Shown here: one piece after another, positions 49,558-58,153 of the stretch
Layout: each line of letters begins with the position of its first letter
Position numbering within the stretch: position 1 is the stretch's first letter
Assembly: GCA_030158485.1 (NCBI GenBank)
Contig: JAOASS010000004.1
Coordinates: 124,001 to 188,000 of the forward strand
DNA from: Pseudobdellovibrionaceae bacterium
Lineage (GTDB): Bacteria > Bdellovibrionota > Bdellovibrionia > Bdellovibrionales > Bdellovibrionaceae
Direction: 5' to 3'
DNA: 64,000 nt
The notes under the pieces: model-generated
The model's database searches: none
Seen by the model: the letters and a program-made list of their open reading frames with translations, nothing else
Told to the model about the DNA's origin: nothing
Translations under genes and position numbers: made by a program

Positions 49558-50625
49558 CTACTTCGTAGGACGAGTGTGTACCGCATACTTATCAAATTCA
49601 CCGTACTCATGTAATTTATTGTACAGAGTTTTAATCGTAATTCCCAAGTTCTGCGCAGCTTGAGTCTTGTTTCCACCAAAAAAATCCAGAGCTTTTAAAA
49701 TATATCTTTTTTCAAGTTCATAAAGAGGCAACTGTGGATCGTAATCGATAAATTTATCATTTTTTTCAGGACTTCGAATATGATCAGGTAGGTCACCCAC
49801 CATAATTTCATGACCTTCAGAAAGAATTTGTAAACGTTCACAAACATTCTGAAGCTCGCGAATGTTTCCAGGCCAGTCGTACTTAAGCATAGCTTGCATC
49901 GCTTCATCAGAAACATGACGCCCACGATTTAAATAAGCATGTTGTGACTGATTCAAGAAATGACTGATCAAGACAGCGATATCTTCTTTACGTCTTCTCA
50001 GCGGAGGAGTTGTCACAACAATCGTGTTAATGCGGTAATAAAGATCTTCACGGAATTGACCTTTCGTCACTTCTTGCTCGAGATCTCTATTCGTTGCCGA
50101 AATTAATCGAATATCCACTTGAATGGGTTCTTTTCCACCGACTCTATAAATTTCACCTTCTTGAATGAATCGTAAAATTTTAGCTTGAATACCAGGAGTC
50201 AGCTCGCCAATTTCATCTAAAAATAAAGTTCCACCATTAGCGACTTCAGCAAGTCCCATTTTTTTATTGTAAGCACCAGTGAAAGAACCTTTTTCGTGAC
50301 CAAATAGTTCGGACTCCAAGAGAGTTTCTCGGAGAGCGCCGCAATTGATCGCAACGAAAGGTTTGGACTTTCGGTTTGAACGATCATGCATAGCTCGAGC
50401 AATAAGTTCTTTACCCGTTCCTGATTCTCCCATCACCAAAACATTGGCCTGAGAAGGTGCCACTCGATCAATCATCTTCATCAATTGGTTCATAACGTCC
50501 GACTGATAAATAATGGATCGTACTTCTGGTTTCACAACAGGGGGGTTTTGAGTTCCCCATTGTAGTTGCTGCCCACTGTTTGAAGTGGGAAGAATAGTGG
50601 TCGAGGAATTAGAATTCTCGTTCAT
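49558..50625 (-). CDS. Sigma-54-dependent transcriptional activator, no receiver domain
   Basis: Start at ATG 50625 (MNENSNSS), with AAAGGCGG upstream. A 60-residue low-complexity N-terminus precedes an NtrC-type AAA+ domain. Walker A (GESGTGKE), the sigma-54 contact loop GSFTGA (a functional variant of GAFTGA), Walker B (GGTLFLDEIG) and arginine-finger text (REDLYYRINT) are intact. A Fis-type helix-turn-helix ends the protein (NKTQAAQNLGITIKTLYNKL). It has no receiver domain, so control must be through its N-terminus or a partner. 355 residues. Confidence 0.92.
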   Translation of the reverse strand: MNENSNSSTTILPTSNSGQQLQWGTQNPPVVKPEVRSIIYQSDVMNQLMKMIDRVAPSQANVLVMGESGTGKELIARAMHDRSNRKSKPFVAINCGALRETLLESELFGHEKGSFTGAYNKKMGLAEVANGGTLFLDEIGELTPGIQAKILRFIQEGEIYRVGGKEPIQVDIRLISATNRDLEQEVTKGQFREDLYYRINTIVVTTPPLRRRKEDIAVLISHFLNQSQHAYLNRGRHVSDEAMQAMLKYDWPGNIRELQNVCERLQILSEGHEIMVGDLPDHIRSPEKNDKFIDYDPQLPLYELEKRYILKALDFFGGNKTQAAQNLGITIKTLYNKLHEYGEFDKYAVHTRPTK

Positions 50626-50840
50626 ACGTGCCGCCTTTCGAATTAAGATCACAACATGAGGCAGTGTAGGGGCGATCCAATTAAGGCCTTTAAAGCCCCC
50701 GTTAGATCTCGGTGAGGTCTGATAACGTTCCGCATTCTCACTTTGATACACCGCGTTTACGCATTGCAATATAACTAAGGTCCTGAACTATTTGCAAGAC
50801 AAAAATTCAGGGACATGAAAATAAGTAAATGAGGTTAAAC

Positions 50841-51722
50841 TTGATTATATGGACCGATTGCATATCTAAGTATTTAAAATACATGGATAATATTAAATCT
50901 TCATCTCCCCATACATTACGCTCATATAAAAGTGATTTATTGTTCATATTGCAAATTTTTCCAAACAGTATGCCTGAAAATGATTTAATTTCGCATATCA
51001 GAAGCCTTCAAACTTCTTGGTCTCACTTATCTGCCGCTACGCGAAATAAAAAAGCTGCTACTCTTAAAAGCTTCTTTAATTGGCTCTATGAAACAGGAGA
51101 AATTACGAAAGAAATCTCGCCTCTCATAAACTGCCCCCATGTTCCACAAAAAATCCCCCATTTTATTTCCTCTGATGAAGCAATGAGTGTCTTGAAGTCC
51201 TACCCGACGGAAATGACATTGGGTGAGCTACAAGATAAAGCTCTTTTTTGCCTACTTTATGGCTCAGGCCTTCGAGTCAGCGAAGCTTGTGCTCTCAGTT
51301 GGAAAAATGTTGATATTAAAAGAAGACAACTTTTGGTCACGCGCAAAGGTCAGAAAGAACAATGGGTGCCCATGCCTCAACTAAGCGCCGAAGTGTTAGA
51401 AAAATTAAAAAATTTCGAGTCCGGTGAGTTTATATTTGGCAAAAAAAGCCTGAATAGTCGAACCGCCTATGAAATTATCAAAAAAAGAGGGCTTACAGCT
51501 AAGCTTTTAAAGCCACTTCACCCACATGCATTGAGACACAGCTTCGCCACACATCTCTTAACCAGCGGCGCTGACTTGAGATCTCTTCAAGAGCTTTTAG
51601 GTCACCACTCACTAGCTGCAACTCAAAAGTACACTCATATCACAACTCATGAATTAGCTAGAATGATTGAATCGCACCATCCTCTTGGTGAAATTAAGAA
51701 ACCTAAAGTTTCAAGATCTTAA
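50841..51722 (+). CDS. Tyrosine recombinase XerC/XerD-like
   Basis: Site-specific recombinase for chromosome dimer resolution. All catalytic residues are visible: Arg in GSGLRVSEACALSW, Lys in RKGQKEQWVP, His-x-x-Arg in HALRHSFATHL, His in LLGHHS and the nucleophile Tyr in ATQKYTHI. I prefer the TTG start at 50841 with GAGG seven bases upstream; an ATG at 50829 lacks a ribosome site. About 293 residues. XerC or XerD cannot be told apart here. It overlaps recO tail to tail by four bases. Confidence 0.9.
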   Translation: MIIWTDCISKYLKYMDNIKSSSPHTLRSYKSDLLFILQIFPNSMPENDLISHIRSLQTSWSHLSAATRNKKAATLKSFFNWLYETGEITKEISPLINCPHVPQKIPHFISSDEAMSVLKSYPTEMTLGELQDKALFCLLYGSGLRVSEACALSWKNVDIKRRQLLVTRKGQKEQWVPMPQLSAEVLEKLKNFESGEFIFGKKSLNSRTAYEIIKKRGLTAKLLKPLHPHALRHSFATHLLTSGADLRSLQELLGHHSLAATQKYTHITTHELARMIESHHPLGEIKKPKVSRS

Positions 51723-52336
51723 AATGAAGCATTTTTGATATAATGAAGAACAGATTTTTCTAAAGATAACAATTTCCCAGAACAATTTGGCTCAAGCGCG
51801 CTTAAAGCTGAAAATGAATCCGTATCTTGAAGATTCATTTTCAGAAAAGGCTTCATCCAATCTTCGATTTCAAGAACGCCTTGCTGAAGAAGAAATTTTA
51901 AATAAAATTGGATTTTAAGAAGACTCAAGCTAGCTGGGTTTGAAATAGGTTCTAATCTTTTTAAAAGATGCCCTAATAAATTATACATTGTAGATGAACC
52001 AGAATCTCCTTCCAATGAAACTTGAGAAACACAATTCAAAGCCGTTAATGCAAAATCTAATTTATCATAATCATTTCTAATTAAATCAAACCCTTGAAGG
52101 AGTTGAGCTTCTTTAATCGTATGCAGATCAGTCTTATTCGATAGCAAATAAGTTAATTTAACATGATGAGTGGGCTCAAGAACCCCCCCCCCGAACCGGC
52201 GCTTTGACCGCAAAGCTCCTCGTGCCATAAATGACATTTTTTCACCGCTTTGAGATAAAGCGTGAATAATGAGGTCAGCTTCACTGTATTTGATTTTTTT
52301 TAAAATTAAAAAATGACCTTCAGATTCTAGCCCCAT
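51719..52336 (-). CDS. recO: DNA repair protein RecO
   Basis: Loads RecA in RecF-pathway recombination. The N-terminal OB-fold text LILKKIKYSEADLIIHALSQ and ARGALRSKRRFGGGVLEP are typical; the helical C-terminus is divergent. Length 205 is short compared with about 240. No clear zinc-finger cysteines. A run of ten G (minus strand; 52183-52192) encodes Gly49-Gly51 in frame and could slip. The start lies inside the end of the upstream gene with GAGG before it. Confidence 0.8.
   Translation of the reverse strand: MGLESEGHFLILKKIKYSEADLIIHALSQSGEKMSFMARGALRSKRRFGGGVLEPTHHVKLTYLLSNKTDLHTIKEAQLLQGFDLIRNDYDKLDFALTALNCVSQVSLEGDSGSSTMYNLLGHLLKRLEPISNPASLSLLKIQFYLKFLLQQGVLEIEDWMKPFLKMNLQDTDSFSALSALEPNCSGKLLSLEKSVLHYIKNASF
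52183..52192 (-). repeat. G10 homopolymer inside recO
   Basis: Plus strand C10 (52183-52192), coding strand G10 reading Gly-Gly-Gly plus the first base of Val. A +1 or -1 slip would stop RecO early. Runs of this length are rare in such an AT-rich window. Confidence 0.9.
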
Positions 52337-53298
52337 TGGGATTCTGCCCTCAATTCGGAAAGAGTCTGCTTCAATTTTGAAACAAAATCATCCCGCTGGG
52401 CGATATGAATTGAAAAAACTAAAAGTCCCCTTAACTGCTCTGGACTTGGATTTGGAGTCCACCAGTTCTTAAATAACTTAATTGAATCCCAGCGGCACAA
52501 ATGGGTCGTCTGCGCCTGATCTTCAGTGAGTTTTCCTATTTTCATACCCAGTCGATTTAAAACTAAATCCCCTGCTAAATCTGGAAGACATAAAATAACA
52601 CGGTCATAGCGACGGGAATCAGCTTTTGAAAACCAACAAAATTCTTTGAATTCTTCTTCAATTTTATGAACTAAAATCTGATTTTCTTGAGCTACTTCGA
52701 AGTTTATAACCTCATCAGATTTCCATAAACCATAAGGCGCCACTTTTTCCGGGGCCCGAAATCGCGCACCGCAAACTGCCAAAGCTCGAGCATCAGAACC
52801 AGAATGAGCAGGCCCAATCCATATTGTAAATGGTGATATTTCGTCTTTAGAAGGCGGTAATGAGAAATGTGAAACTCTGATCAAATAGATTTTTTTTTCA
52901 GCTAAAGCGTTTTCAAATTGAGTCATGTTCGTTTTTTGAGCCGTCACAGCATGATCTTCGAAAAATAAAACAAAAAGCGTATTTGCAGGTAATGCTTGGA
53001 CCCATGCTGGAACATCAGATGCCATTTGCTCCAAAACTTTCCAATCAACACCTTGAGACTGAAAACCTTCGCGTAAAAAAAATGGCAATGAAGCATCAAA
53101 TAAAGGCGACATTCCTTTCATCCAAGTAAAAGCTTTTTTATGTGATAAAAAAGATGCGAGCTGAGTTGTTACTTCATCGACTGCTAAGTAAAGGTTCTGA
53201 TAACACTTTACTGGATTTTCAACTTTGTATCCCGCTTTTAATCGGTAAGCTTCATTTAATCGATCCCAATTTTCAGATGCTTGCAGAGGTATCAACAT
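52327..53298 (-). CDS. Hypothetical protein
   Basis: 323 residues with no recognised motif. Internal text includes LFVLFFEDHAVTAQKTNMTQ, IGPAHSGSDARALAVCGARF and YDRVILCLPDLAGDL, suggesting a soluble alpha/beta fold; no signal peptide. It overlaps recO by 10 bases (TAG/ATG interlocked), so the two are probably co-translated. The start has no good ribosome site. A -35 TTGACA lies about 60 bases upstream, but the -10 is poor. Confidence 0.6.
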   Translation of the reverse strand: MLIPLQASENWDRLNEAYRLKAGYKVENPVKCYQNLYLAVDEVTTQLASFLSHKKAFTWMKGMSPLFDASLPFFLREGFQSQGVDWKVLEQMASDVPAWVQALPANTLFVLFFEDHAVTAQKTNMTQFENALAEKKIYLIRVSHFSLPPSKDEISPFTIWIGPAHSGSDARALAVCGARFRAPEKVAPYGLWKSDEVINFEVAQENQILVHKIEEEFKEFCWFSKADSRRYDRVILCLPDLAGDLVLNRLGMKIGKLTEDQAQTTHLCRWDSIKLFKNWWTPNPSPEQLRGLLVFSIHIAQRDDFVSKLKQTLSELRAESQWG

Positions 53299-53494
53299 AA
53301 AAAAATGCTAGCATCCCCTTTTCTGTTAGGCCAGAACTAACAATTGATCTATTTTTCGTGTCAAACTTCTAAACTATTGTCTTGTGACTGGTACTTTAAA
53401 CGTCACTGAATCAATATTAACCAATCCTAAACATCTGAAATTCGTTAAATTTCTCAATTTGATACAGTCAAGAAGCTTGCAGCATTAATTCGTA

Positions 53495-54664
53495 ATGCTT
53501 CATGCTTTTTTGATTCTCGTTTTTTTCTGCTGCCCCGTTTGGTCACAAGACCAAGTCGTTAATCAATTTTCACGATCAAAAAACAAATCACGCACATCTT
53601 GCCCTGCTAGTAAAAACTATCTGCAAAATGATCTTAATTTCATGAGTTATCCTGATCTAACCCAACCCGATCCCTTTAACAAAAGCCGTACTTTAACCGC
53701 AACTTTGCTTCAAATTGGCCCACCTTCAAAACCATTGATTAATGCCAAATGCGTAGCAAACGCACTGGATCTTGTGACGGCGGGTTCTGCTAAAAAAAAT
53801 CAAGAAGCATTCAGAAGTAATCGTTTTTTTCGTTGCAACACTTTTAACGAACCACTCGATCATCAAGATGAACCCTGCAGAAGCGTCGAGTATAAATCTT
53901 TAATTCATACTTCATTTGAATTAACAACCCAATGCTTGAAAGAATTTGTTACGGGCAGCCGAGATGTTTCTTTGCAAAACACTTGGGTAGAAGGCTACTT
54001 TAAAATGCTCTCTAAAGAATCTGGATTACATGTTAATGTTGCTTCCCGAATTGGGGCTATAGGAGTTGGCCAATTAAGAGCTAAATACATCATTGATTTT
54101 GAGAATCGAACTTTACCCAGACTTAGAGCATTTCTGAACAGACCTGAGACTACTGAAGTCTGTAAACGAATTGGGAAAGAGCTTTTGACAAATGAAAAAA
54201 TCAGCAGACTTTATAAAATGACAACATCAACTTATTCAGAATCTAAAGACAATTCATCCACATCAGTTGTCAGAATTTGTGAAAATATCGACATTAATCA
54301 AGATCAGCCGCTACTGAATTTAATTATTAGTTTTTCAAATCTAAAGCTTTACAAAGAAAGCATACTAGATGGAATCTTTAATGACAGTCGATATAACAGT
54401 GCTTTCAAAGAACTTACACCGACTGAATTAATCGATTTGCAAATCAAAATGGTTTCATGGTCGTATAACTTAGGCCCGACGCGACTGAAAAATCATATTT
54501 TTAATATTCTTGATACAAAATACTCTGGCAAAACAATTACAAAAATCAGAGATTTTATTGTTGATGCCGAATTTGAAGGTAAAAAAAACTATCTGTTTGC
54601 AATAGAAGATCGATATAAACTTGTACTCTCTGGACAAAAAAGTTGCCGAACAGACCTTAAGTAA
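53495..54664 (+). CDS. Exported lytic-transglycosylase-like protein
   Basis: Signal peptide to about residue 18 (VWSQ). The core matches the SLT/goose-lysozyme lytic transglycosylase pattern: catalytic Glu in KESGLH (Glu175), then SRIGAIGVGQL, and further on WSYNLGPTRLKN, corresponding to the AYNAGPGNV motif. The N-terminal 150 residues are Cys-containing and unrecognised. It would cleave peptidoglycan glycan strands in the periplasm or prey wall. 389 residues. It heads the exported-protein group ending at 58.1 kb. No clear ribosome site. Confidence 0.65.
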   Translation: MLHAFLILVFFCCPVWSQDQVVNQFSRSKNKSRTSCPASKNYLQNDLNFMSYPDLTQPDPFNKSRTLTATLLQIGPPSKPLINAKCVANALDLVTAGSAKKNQEAFRSNRFFRCNTFNEPLDHQDEPCRSVEYKSLIHTSFELTTQCLKEFVTGSRDVSLQNTWVEGYFKMLSKESGLHVNVASRIGAIGVGQLRAKYIIDFENRTLPRLRAFLNRPETTEVCKRIGKELLTNEKISRLYKMTTSTYSESKDNSSTSVVRICENIDINQDQPLLNLIISFSNLKLYKESILDGIFNDSRYNSAFKELTPTELIDLQIKMVSWSYNLGPTRLKNHIFNILDTKYSGKTITKIRDFIVDAEFEGKKNYLFAIEDRYKLVLSGQKSCRTDLK

Positions 54665-54787
54665 AGGAATTAAAAATTTCCCGAATACAGCTTCTGTCAA
54701 AAGCTTAAGCAGTTGAAATCAATTCCCTTTCTTCTAAGGTCTTAATAACTAGGCATATTTTTTGTAAAGTCATATCCTGTGGAACGT

Positions 54788-55807
54788 ATGAATTTATTCT
54801 TTACCTTTATCATCTTAACGTTGAGTAACCTCAGCTTTGCTGGGAACTCGTGTTCATCACACTTCGATACGGTAAAGACAGATTTTTTAATTAGTGATGC
54901 AGTGAAATTAAAAGAACCCACTTTATTTTACAAAATTTATATCAAATCTGACAATCGATTTATTCAAAATAAAGTGTCAAAAGAAGACTTAGTCGATCTG
55001 TTTCAGATGTTCGGACAGACACAGTTTTTTAATGTCAGTGAAAAATTAACCCTTGAAAAAGGATCTCTTTTCTTAGGCAGAAAAATAGATGAATGGCTTA
55101 CAGCACAAGCCGAATATATTTATGACAAACCCAATCAAGCTTTACACTTATCGCGCATTACAATTGTAAATTCTAAAAATGGGCAAGAACAAATTTTAAC
55201 TAAAGAACCCCTCGATTACACAGGAACTCAACTTGTAAAAAACGAATTTAATGTTGTTTTTGAAAAAGGAAGTCCTACTGCAAAAATCGTTTCACCAAAT
55301 GATATAAAAGTCGATGACCCATCAAATGAATCTTCTCGAGTTGGCGCTCAGATTTTTTCGCTTAACAATGAAAATATAAGATCTACAGACGTCTTATTTC
55401 CGATAGCTGTTTCTGGTGAATCATTCAATAAAATAAAAAAATGGGCTTCTATTATTCCTTACTTAGATCATTCTGAAATTAGCATTGCTGGTTCTATCAA
55501 AAATCAAAATTGGGCCCTTATGAAAGGGCAGTATCGTCGATTTGCTGAATTCGCTAAAGACCGTTTTTTTAAGCAAGCTTTTGGATTAATCATTATTTAT
55601 GCGATTATTGATGGAATGAATAGTTTTAGCGGGGATGTCGCAAAATACATGGTCGATGTTGTACAGGAACAAAAAGCAACTTTATCGGTTAAAGTAAAAG
55701 AAACTCGAGTTGATGGGACTGTGACAAATTCTGAACAAAAATTTAAAATCATTTTTCCTGAAAAAGCTGAAACTTCAAATAAAGCTGCCTCTGGAGTTAT
55801 CAAATGA
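54788..55807 (+). CDS. Exported protein of unknown function
   Basis: I take ATG 54788 (MNLFFTFIILTLSNLSFAG), giving a clean signal peptide; a GTG three codons upstream is the alternative. About 339 residues. A hydrophobic stretch near residue 260 (FGLIIIYAIIDGM) may be a membrane or buried helix. No family recognised. Its stop overlaps the ATG of the kinase-like gene by four bases (ATGA), so the two are probably made together and may interact. Confidence 0.6.
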   Translation: MNLFFTFIILTLSNLSFAGNSCSSHFDTVKTDFLISDAVKLKEPTLFYKIYIKSDNRFIQNKVSKEDLVDLFQMFGQTQFFNVSEKLTLEKGSLFLGRKIDEWLTAQAEYIYDKPNQALHLSRITIVNSKNGQEQILTKEPLDYTGTQLVKNEFNVVFEKGSPTAKIVSPNDIKVDDPSNESSRVGAQIFSLNNENIRSTDVLFPIAVSGESFNKIKKWASIIPYLDHSEISIAGSIKNQNWALMKGQYRRFAEFAKDRFFKQAFGLIIIYAIIDGMNSFSGDVAKYMVDVVQEQKATLSVKVKETRVDGTVTNSEQKFKIIFPEKAETSNKAASGVIK

Positions 55808-57195
55808 AAATAATCTTATCTTTAGTCTTAAGTTTTGTTTCATTTTCTGCTTGGTCGCAATTTGATGCTTCAACTTCTCGCGGAACTGTTATGCGTCAAT
55901 TTAGTACCCCCAATAATAAACAAGAAATTTGCGTAATTCCCCAGCACTCGGCTCTTGGTCTCTATAGTAAAAAAGATTTCGATGATGAAAAAGAACTTTG
56001 CTCTTTTGATTTTCATGGTCTAACTGAAGACCGAGAAGTAAAACAAATGGCGTTGTGTCCAAAACTTAATAGTACAAATCCAGGTGTTTTGATAATGGAA
56101 ATACCCGAAAACTGGAGTAGAAATAAATTCGAAGCCGAAAAATGCTTGATTGATAATGAACTTCAAAAGACAGAAGCAAAATTCAAGCAAACTGTCACCT
56201 GTTCTTATACTCCTTCAATTCTCGCCTACTATCATTTTTCAAGATATTTAGGCGGCGCAGGAAGAGTTCCAGTATCTGTCTTAAGAACAATGTCTCGAGA
56301 TAGGCATTATAAAGTTACGCAACAAGGATTAATTGGTACTCGTAAAATTGGTGGAGCTATTCATAAAGGGTGGAATATTCTTAAAGAATCCCACGAGAAT
56401 TCTATACCTCAGGCTCTTTTGCATGACATCTCAGGCGATTTTCTTTTTGGCGCCCTTCAATCTAATATTAAAAATGAAGGAAAATATTACGAAATCATTG
56501 GCGGTGGTGAGTATGAGCAAAGATATAATAACTTTTTAAAAAAAGATTTCTACAAGCAACTTCAATCATCTCAAGATATTCTTGAAATTATCGGTTCAAA
56601 TCAGTTTGAAAAAGTCGCACAACCTATCTCCATGCTCAAAGATGCGACGGATATGATACTACTTGATACACTTTTGACTCAGCAAGATCGAATGTATAAT
56701 CAACATTTCAAATGGTCTTGGATTTGGCTTGAAAGTGGAAAAATTAAAACTAAACGTGTTGAAGCTAAAATGAATACGAAAGGAATTGTTACTTTTTCGA
56801 ATGAAAAAGAAAAAGCAGAACTAGCACAGTTTCAATCTAAAAATGCCGTTATGATCAAAGAATTAATTATGAAAGATAACGACTGCGGAGTTCGCGCTCG
56901 GTTTTACAGAAACAGAATGAAGGAAGTAAAAGCGCTTGATGGAATACGTCACATGAGTGGGAAGACTTATACAGCTTTTTTGAAGTTGGCTCAGAGCTTA
57001 AAAAATCCAGATATGATCGCTTATCTTAAAAATGAAACACTCATGTCTGATGCCGATTTAAAATTGATAATTCAAAATGTTTCTGAAGTTGAAACTACTT
57101 TGCGCTCAAAATGTCGCAGCGGAATCTTGAAACTAGACCTTGATCTAGAAACTTATTTTTCTTCAAGTCCTGAAATTTTTCAGTGTGATATCTAA
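55804..57195 (+). CDS. Exported protein with kinase-like motifs (Fam20/HipA type)
   Basis: 463 residues with a signal peptide to about residue 18 (SAWSQ). Residues 139-161 (ILAYYHFSRYLGG...RVPVSVLR) look like the helix and VP motif of the N-lobe in Fam20C-, HipA- and PI3K-like kinases. Residues 283-299 (DMILLDTLLTQQDRMYN) match the catalytic D-x3-D-x6-DR-x2-N pattern. DND at 358-360 could be the metal-binding DFG equivalent. The rest is divergent and the family is unproved. It is coupled to the upstream unknown gene and near a phosphatase-like lipoprotein. Confidence 0.5.
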   Translation: MKIILSLVLSFVSFSAWSQFDASTSRGTVMRQFSTPNNKQEICVIPQHSALGLYSKKDFDDEKELCSFDFHGLTEDREVKQMALCPKLNSTNPGVLIMEIPENWSRNKFEAEKCLIDNELQKTEAKFKQTVTCSYTPSILAYYHFSRYLGGAGRVPVSVLRTMSRDRHYKVTQQGLIGTRKIGGAIHKGWNILKESHENSIPQALLHDISGDFLFGALQSNIKNEGKYYEIIGGGEYEQRYNNFLKKDFYKQLQSSQDILEIIGSNQFEKVAQPISMLKDATDMILLDTLLTQQDRMYNQHFKWSWIWLESGKIKTKRVEAKMNTKGIVTFSNEKEKAELAQFQSKNAVMIKELIMKDNDCGVRARFYRNRMKEVKALDGIRHMSGKTYTAFLKLAQSLKNPDMIAYLKNETLMSDADLKLIIQNVSEVETTLRSKCRSGILKLDLDLETYFSSSPEIFQCDI

Positions 57196-57268
57196 CTTAA
57201 GTTTAGAATTTTCTACCAAACAAGATCTTAACTCGGGCTAAGCCACTTTCGACATCTAAAATAAAAGA

Positions 57269-58093
57269 ATGAGAAAATATATTCTTTTATTAAACTGTCT
57301 TATCTTCATTTCTTGCGCTGAAAAAAAACTGGCTGACTTGCCTTCATCTATTTCGGGTTCTGTTGATCAGCTTCCCCCGCCAACAGACATGCCTGACAGC
57401 GGATTAACTTCCGATGATAAAAACTTAGAAAAGCTATCCCGTGATGTTGCTTTCTATAAAAGTCGGTACCAGATGCCTGATGTTTACAAAAAAATAACAA
57501 ATGATCGTGGAAATGACTTTGAAGATCTTTACGGTACTCGAAATATGCGTGAAGTCTTAGCTGGTGTTTACTACCGAGGTGGTGGAAATAATAAGTATCA
57601 TAAAAAAAATCCCAGAAGTAATACGAATCCTTTACCCGCGGATGGCCTGATAAACTTATGTCAAGACGGATTTGTCACGAGCCTTTACTTTTACGAAACA
57701 AATTATAAGTCGGCAAAACCAGTCAATCCTTGCTTTCTACGGAATTCAGGTGACGCCAACACACTTAACTATCAACAACTAACAGCTTTCTCGATTCAAG
57801 ATTTTAGACCTTTTCTGCAATTGATTCACGACCGCATCAAAGGGAAATTAACAGGTCCTATCTATGGTCATTGTTGGAATGGATGGCATGCCTCGGGTCT
57901 GATGGCGTCTGTCGCTTTAAAACAGTTTTGTGACTTTACTGATGAAGAAGCAGATTTTTACTGGGTTAATAATACTGATGGGAATTCGAAGGGCTATGAA
58001 AGCGTTAGAAAAAAAGTACGAGCTTATAAAATGATCGCCGGTCTTGAAATCACAGAACAAGAAAAAGCTCTTATTTGTCCGCGTTCAAAATAA
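57269..58093 (+). CDS. Lipoprotein with dual-specificity-phosphatase-like loop
   Basis: Signal peptide with lipobox FISC (Cys16), so an anchored periplasmic or outer-membrane protein. Residues 98-131 (AGVYYRGGGNNK...GLINLCQDGF) resemble the N-terminal part of DSP folds. The loop HCWNGWHASG (201-210) matches the phosphatase HCx2G pattern, but the Arg six after the Cys is replaced by Ala. It may be an inactive phosphatase, a phosphate-binding protein, or an enzyme of altered mechanism. 274 residues. Poor ribosome site. Confidence 0.5.
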   Translation: MRKYILLLNCLIFISCAEKKLADLPSSISGSVDQLPPPTDMPDSGLTSDDKNLEKLSRDVAFYKSRYQMPDVYKKITNDRGNDFEDLYGTRNMREVLAGVYYRGGGNNKYHKKNPRSNTNPLPADGLINLCQDGFVTSLYFYETNYKSAKPVNPCFLRNSGDANTLNYQQLTAFSIQDFRPFLQLIHDRIKGKLTGPIYGHCWNGWHASGLMASVALKQFCDFTDEEADFYWVNNTDGNSKGYESVRKKVRAYKMIAGLEITEQEKALICPRSK

Positions 58094-58115
58094 AATTAAT
58101 CTTTCAATTTTTTTT

Positions 58116-58140
58116 CTGCTCAAGACTAAAGCTTGAGCAG
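58116..58140. terminator. Convergent terminator
   Basis: CTGCTCAAG-ACTAAAG-CTTGAGCAG is a perfect 9-bp stem between the phosphatase-like gene (+) and nuoI (-). On the plus side it is followed by CGAATATTTTTG. Confidence 0.6.
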
Positions 58141-58153
58141 CGAATATTTTTGT

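Noticed and set aside
52327-53298. Pyridoxal-phosphate aminotransferase assignment for the gene before recO
   Set aside because: The N-terminal text is slightly reminiscent, but no PLP lysine motif is seen, so it is left as hypothetical.
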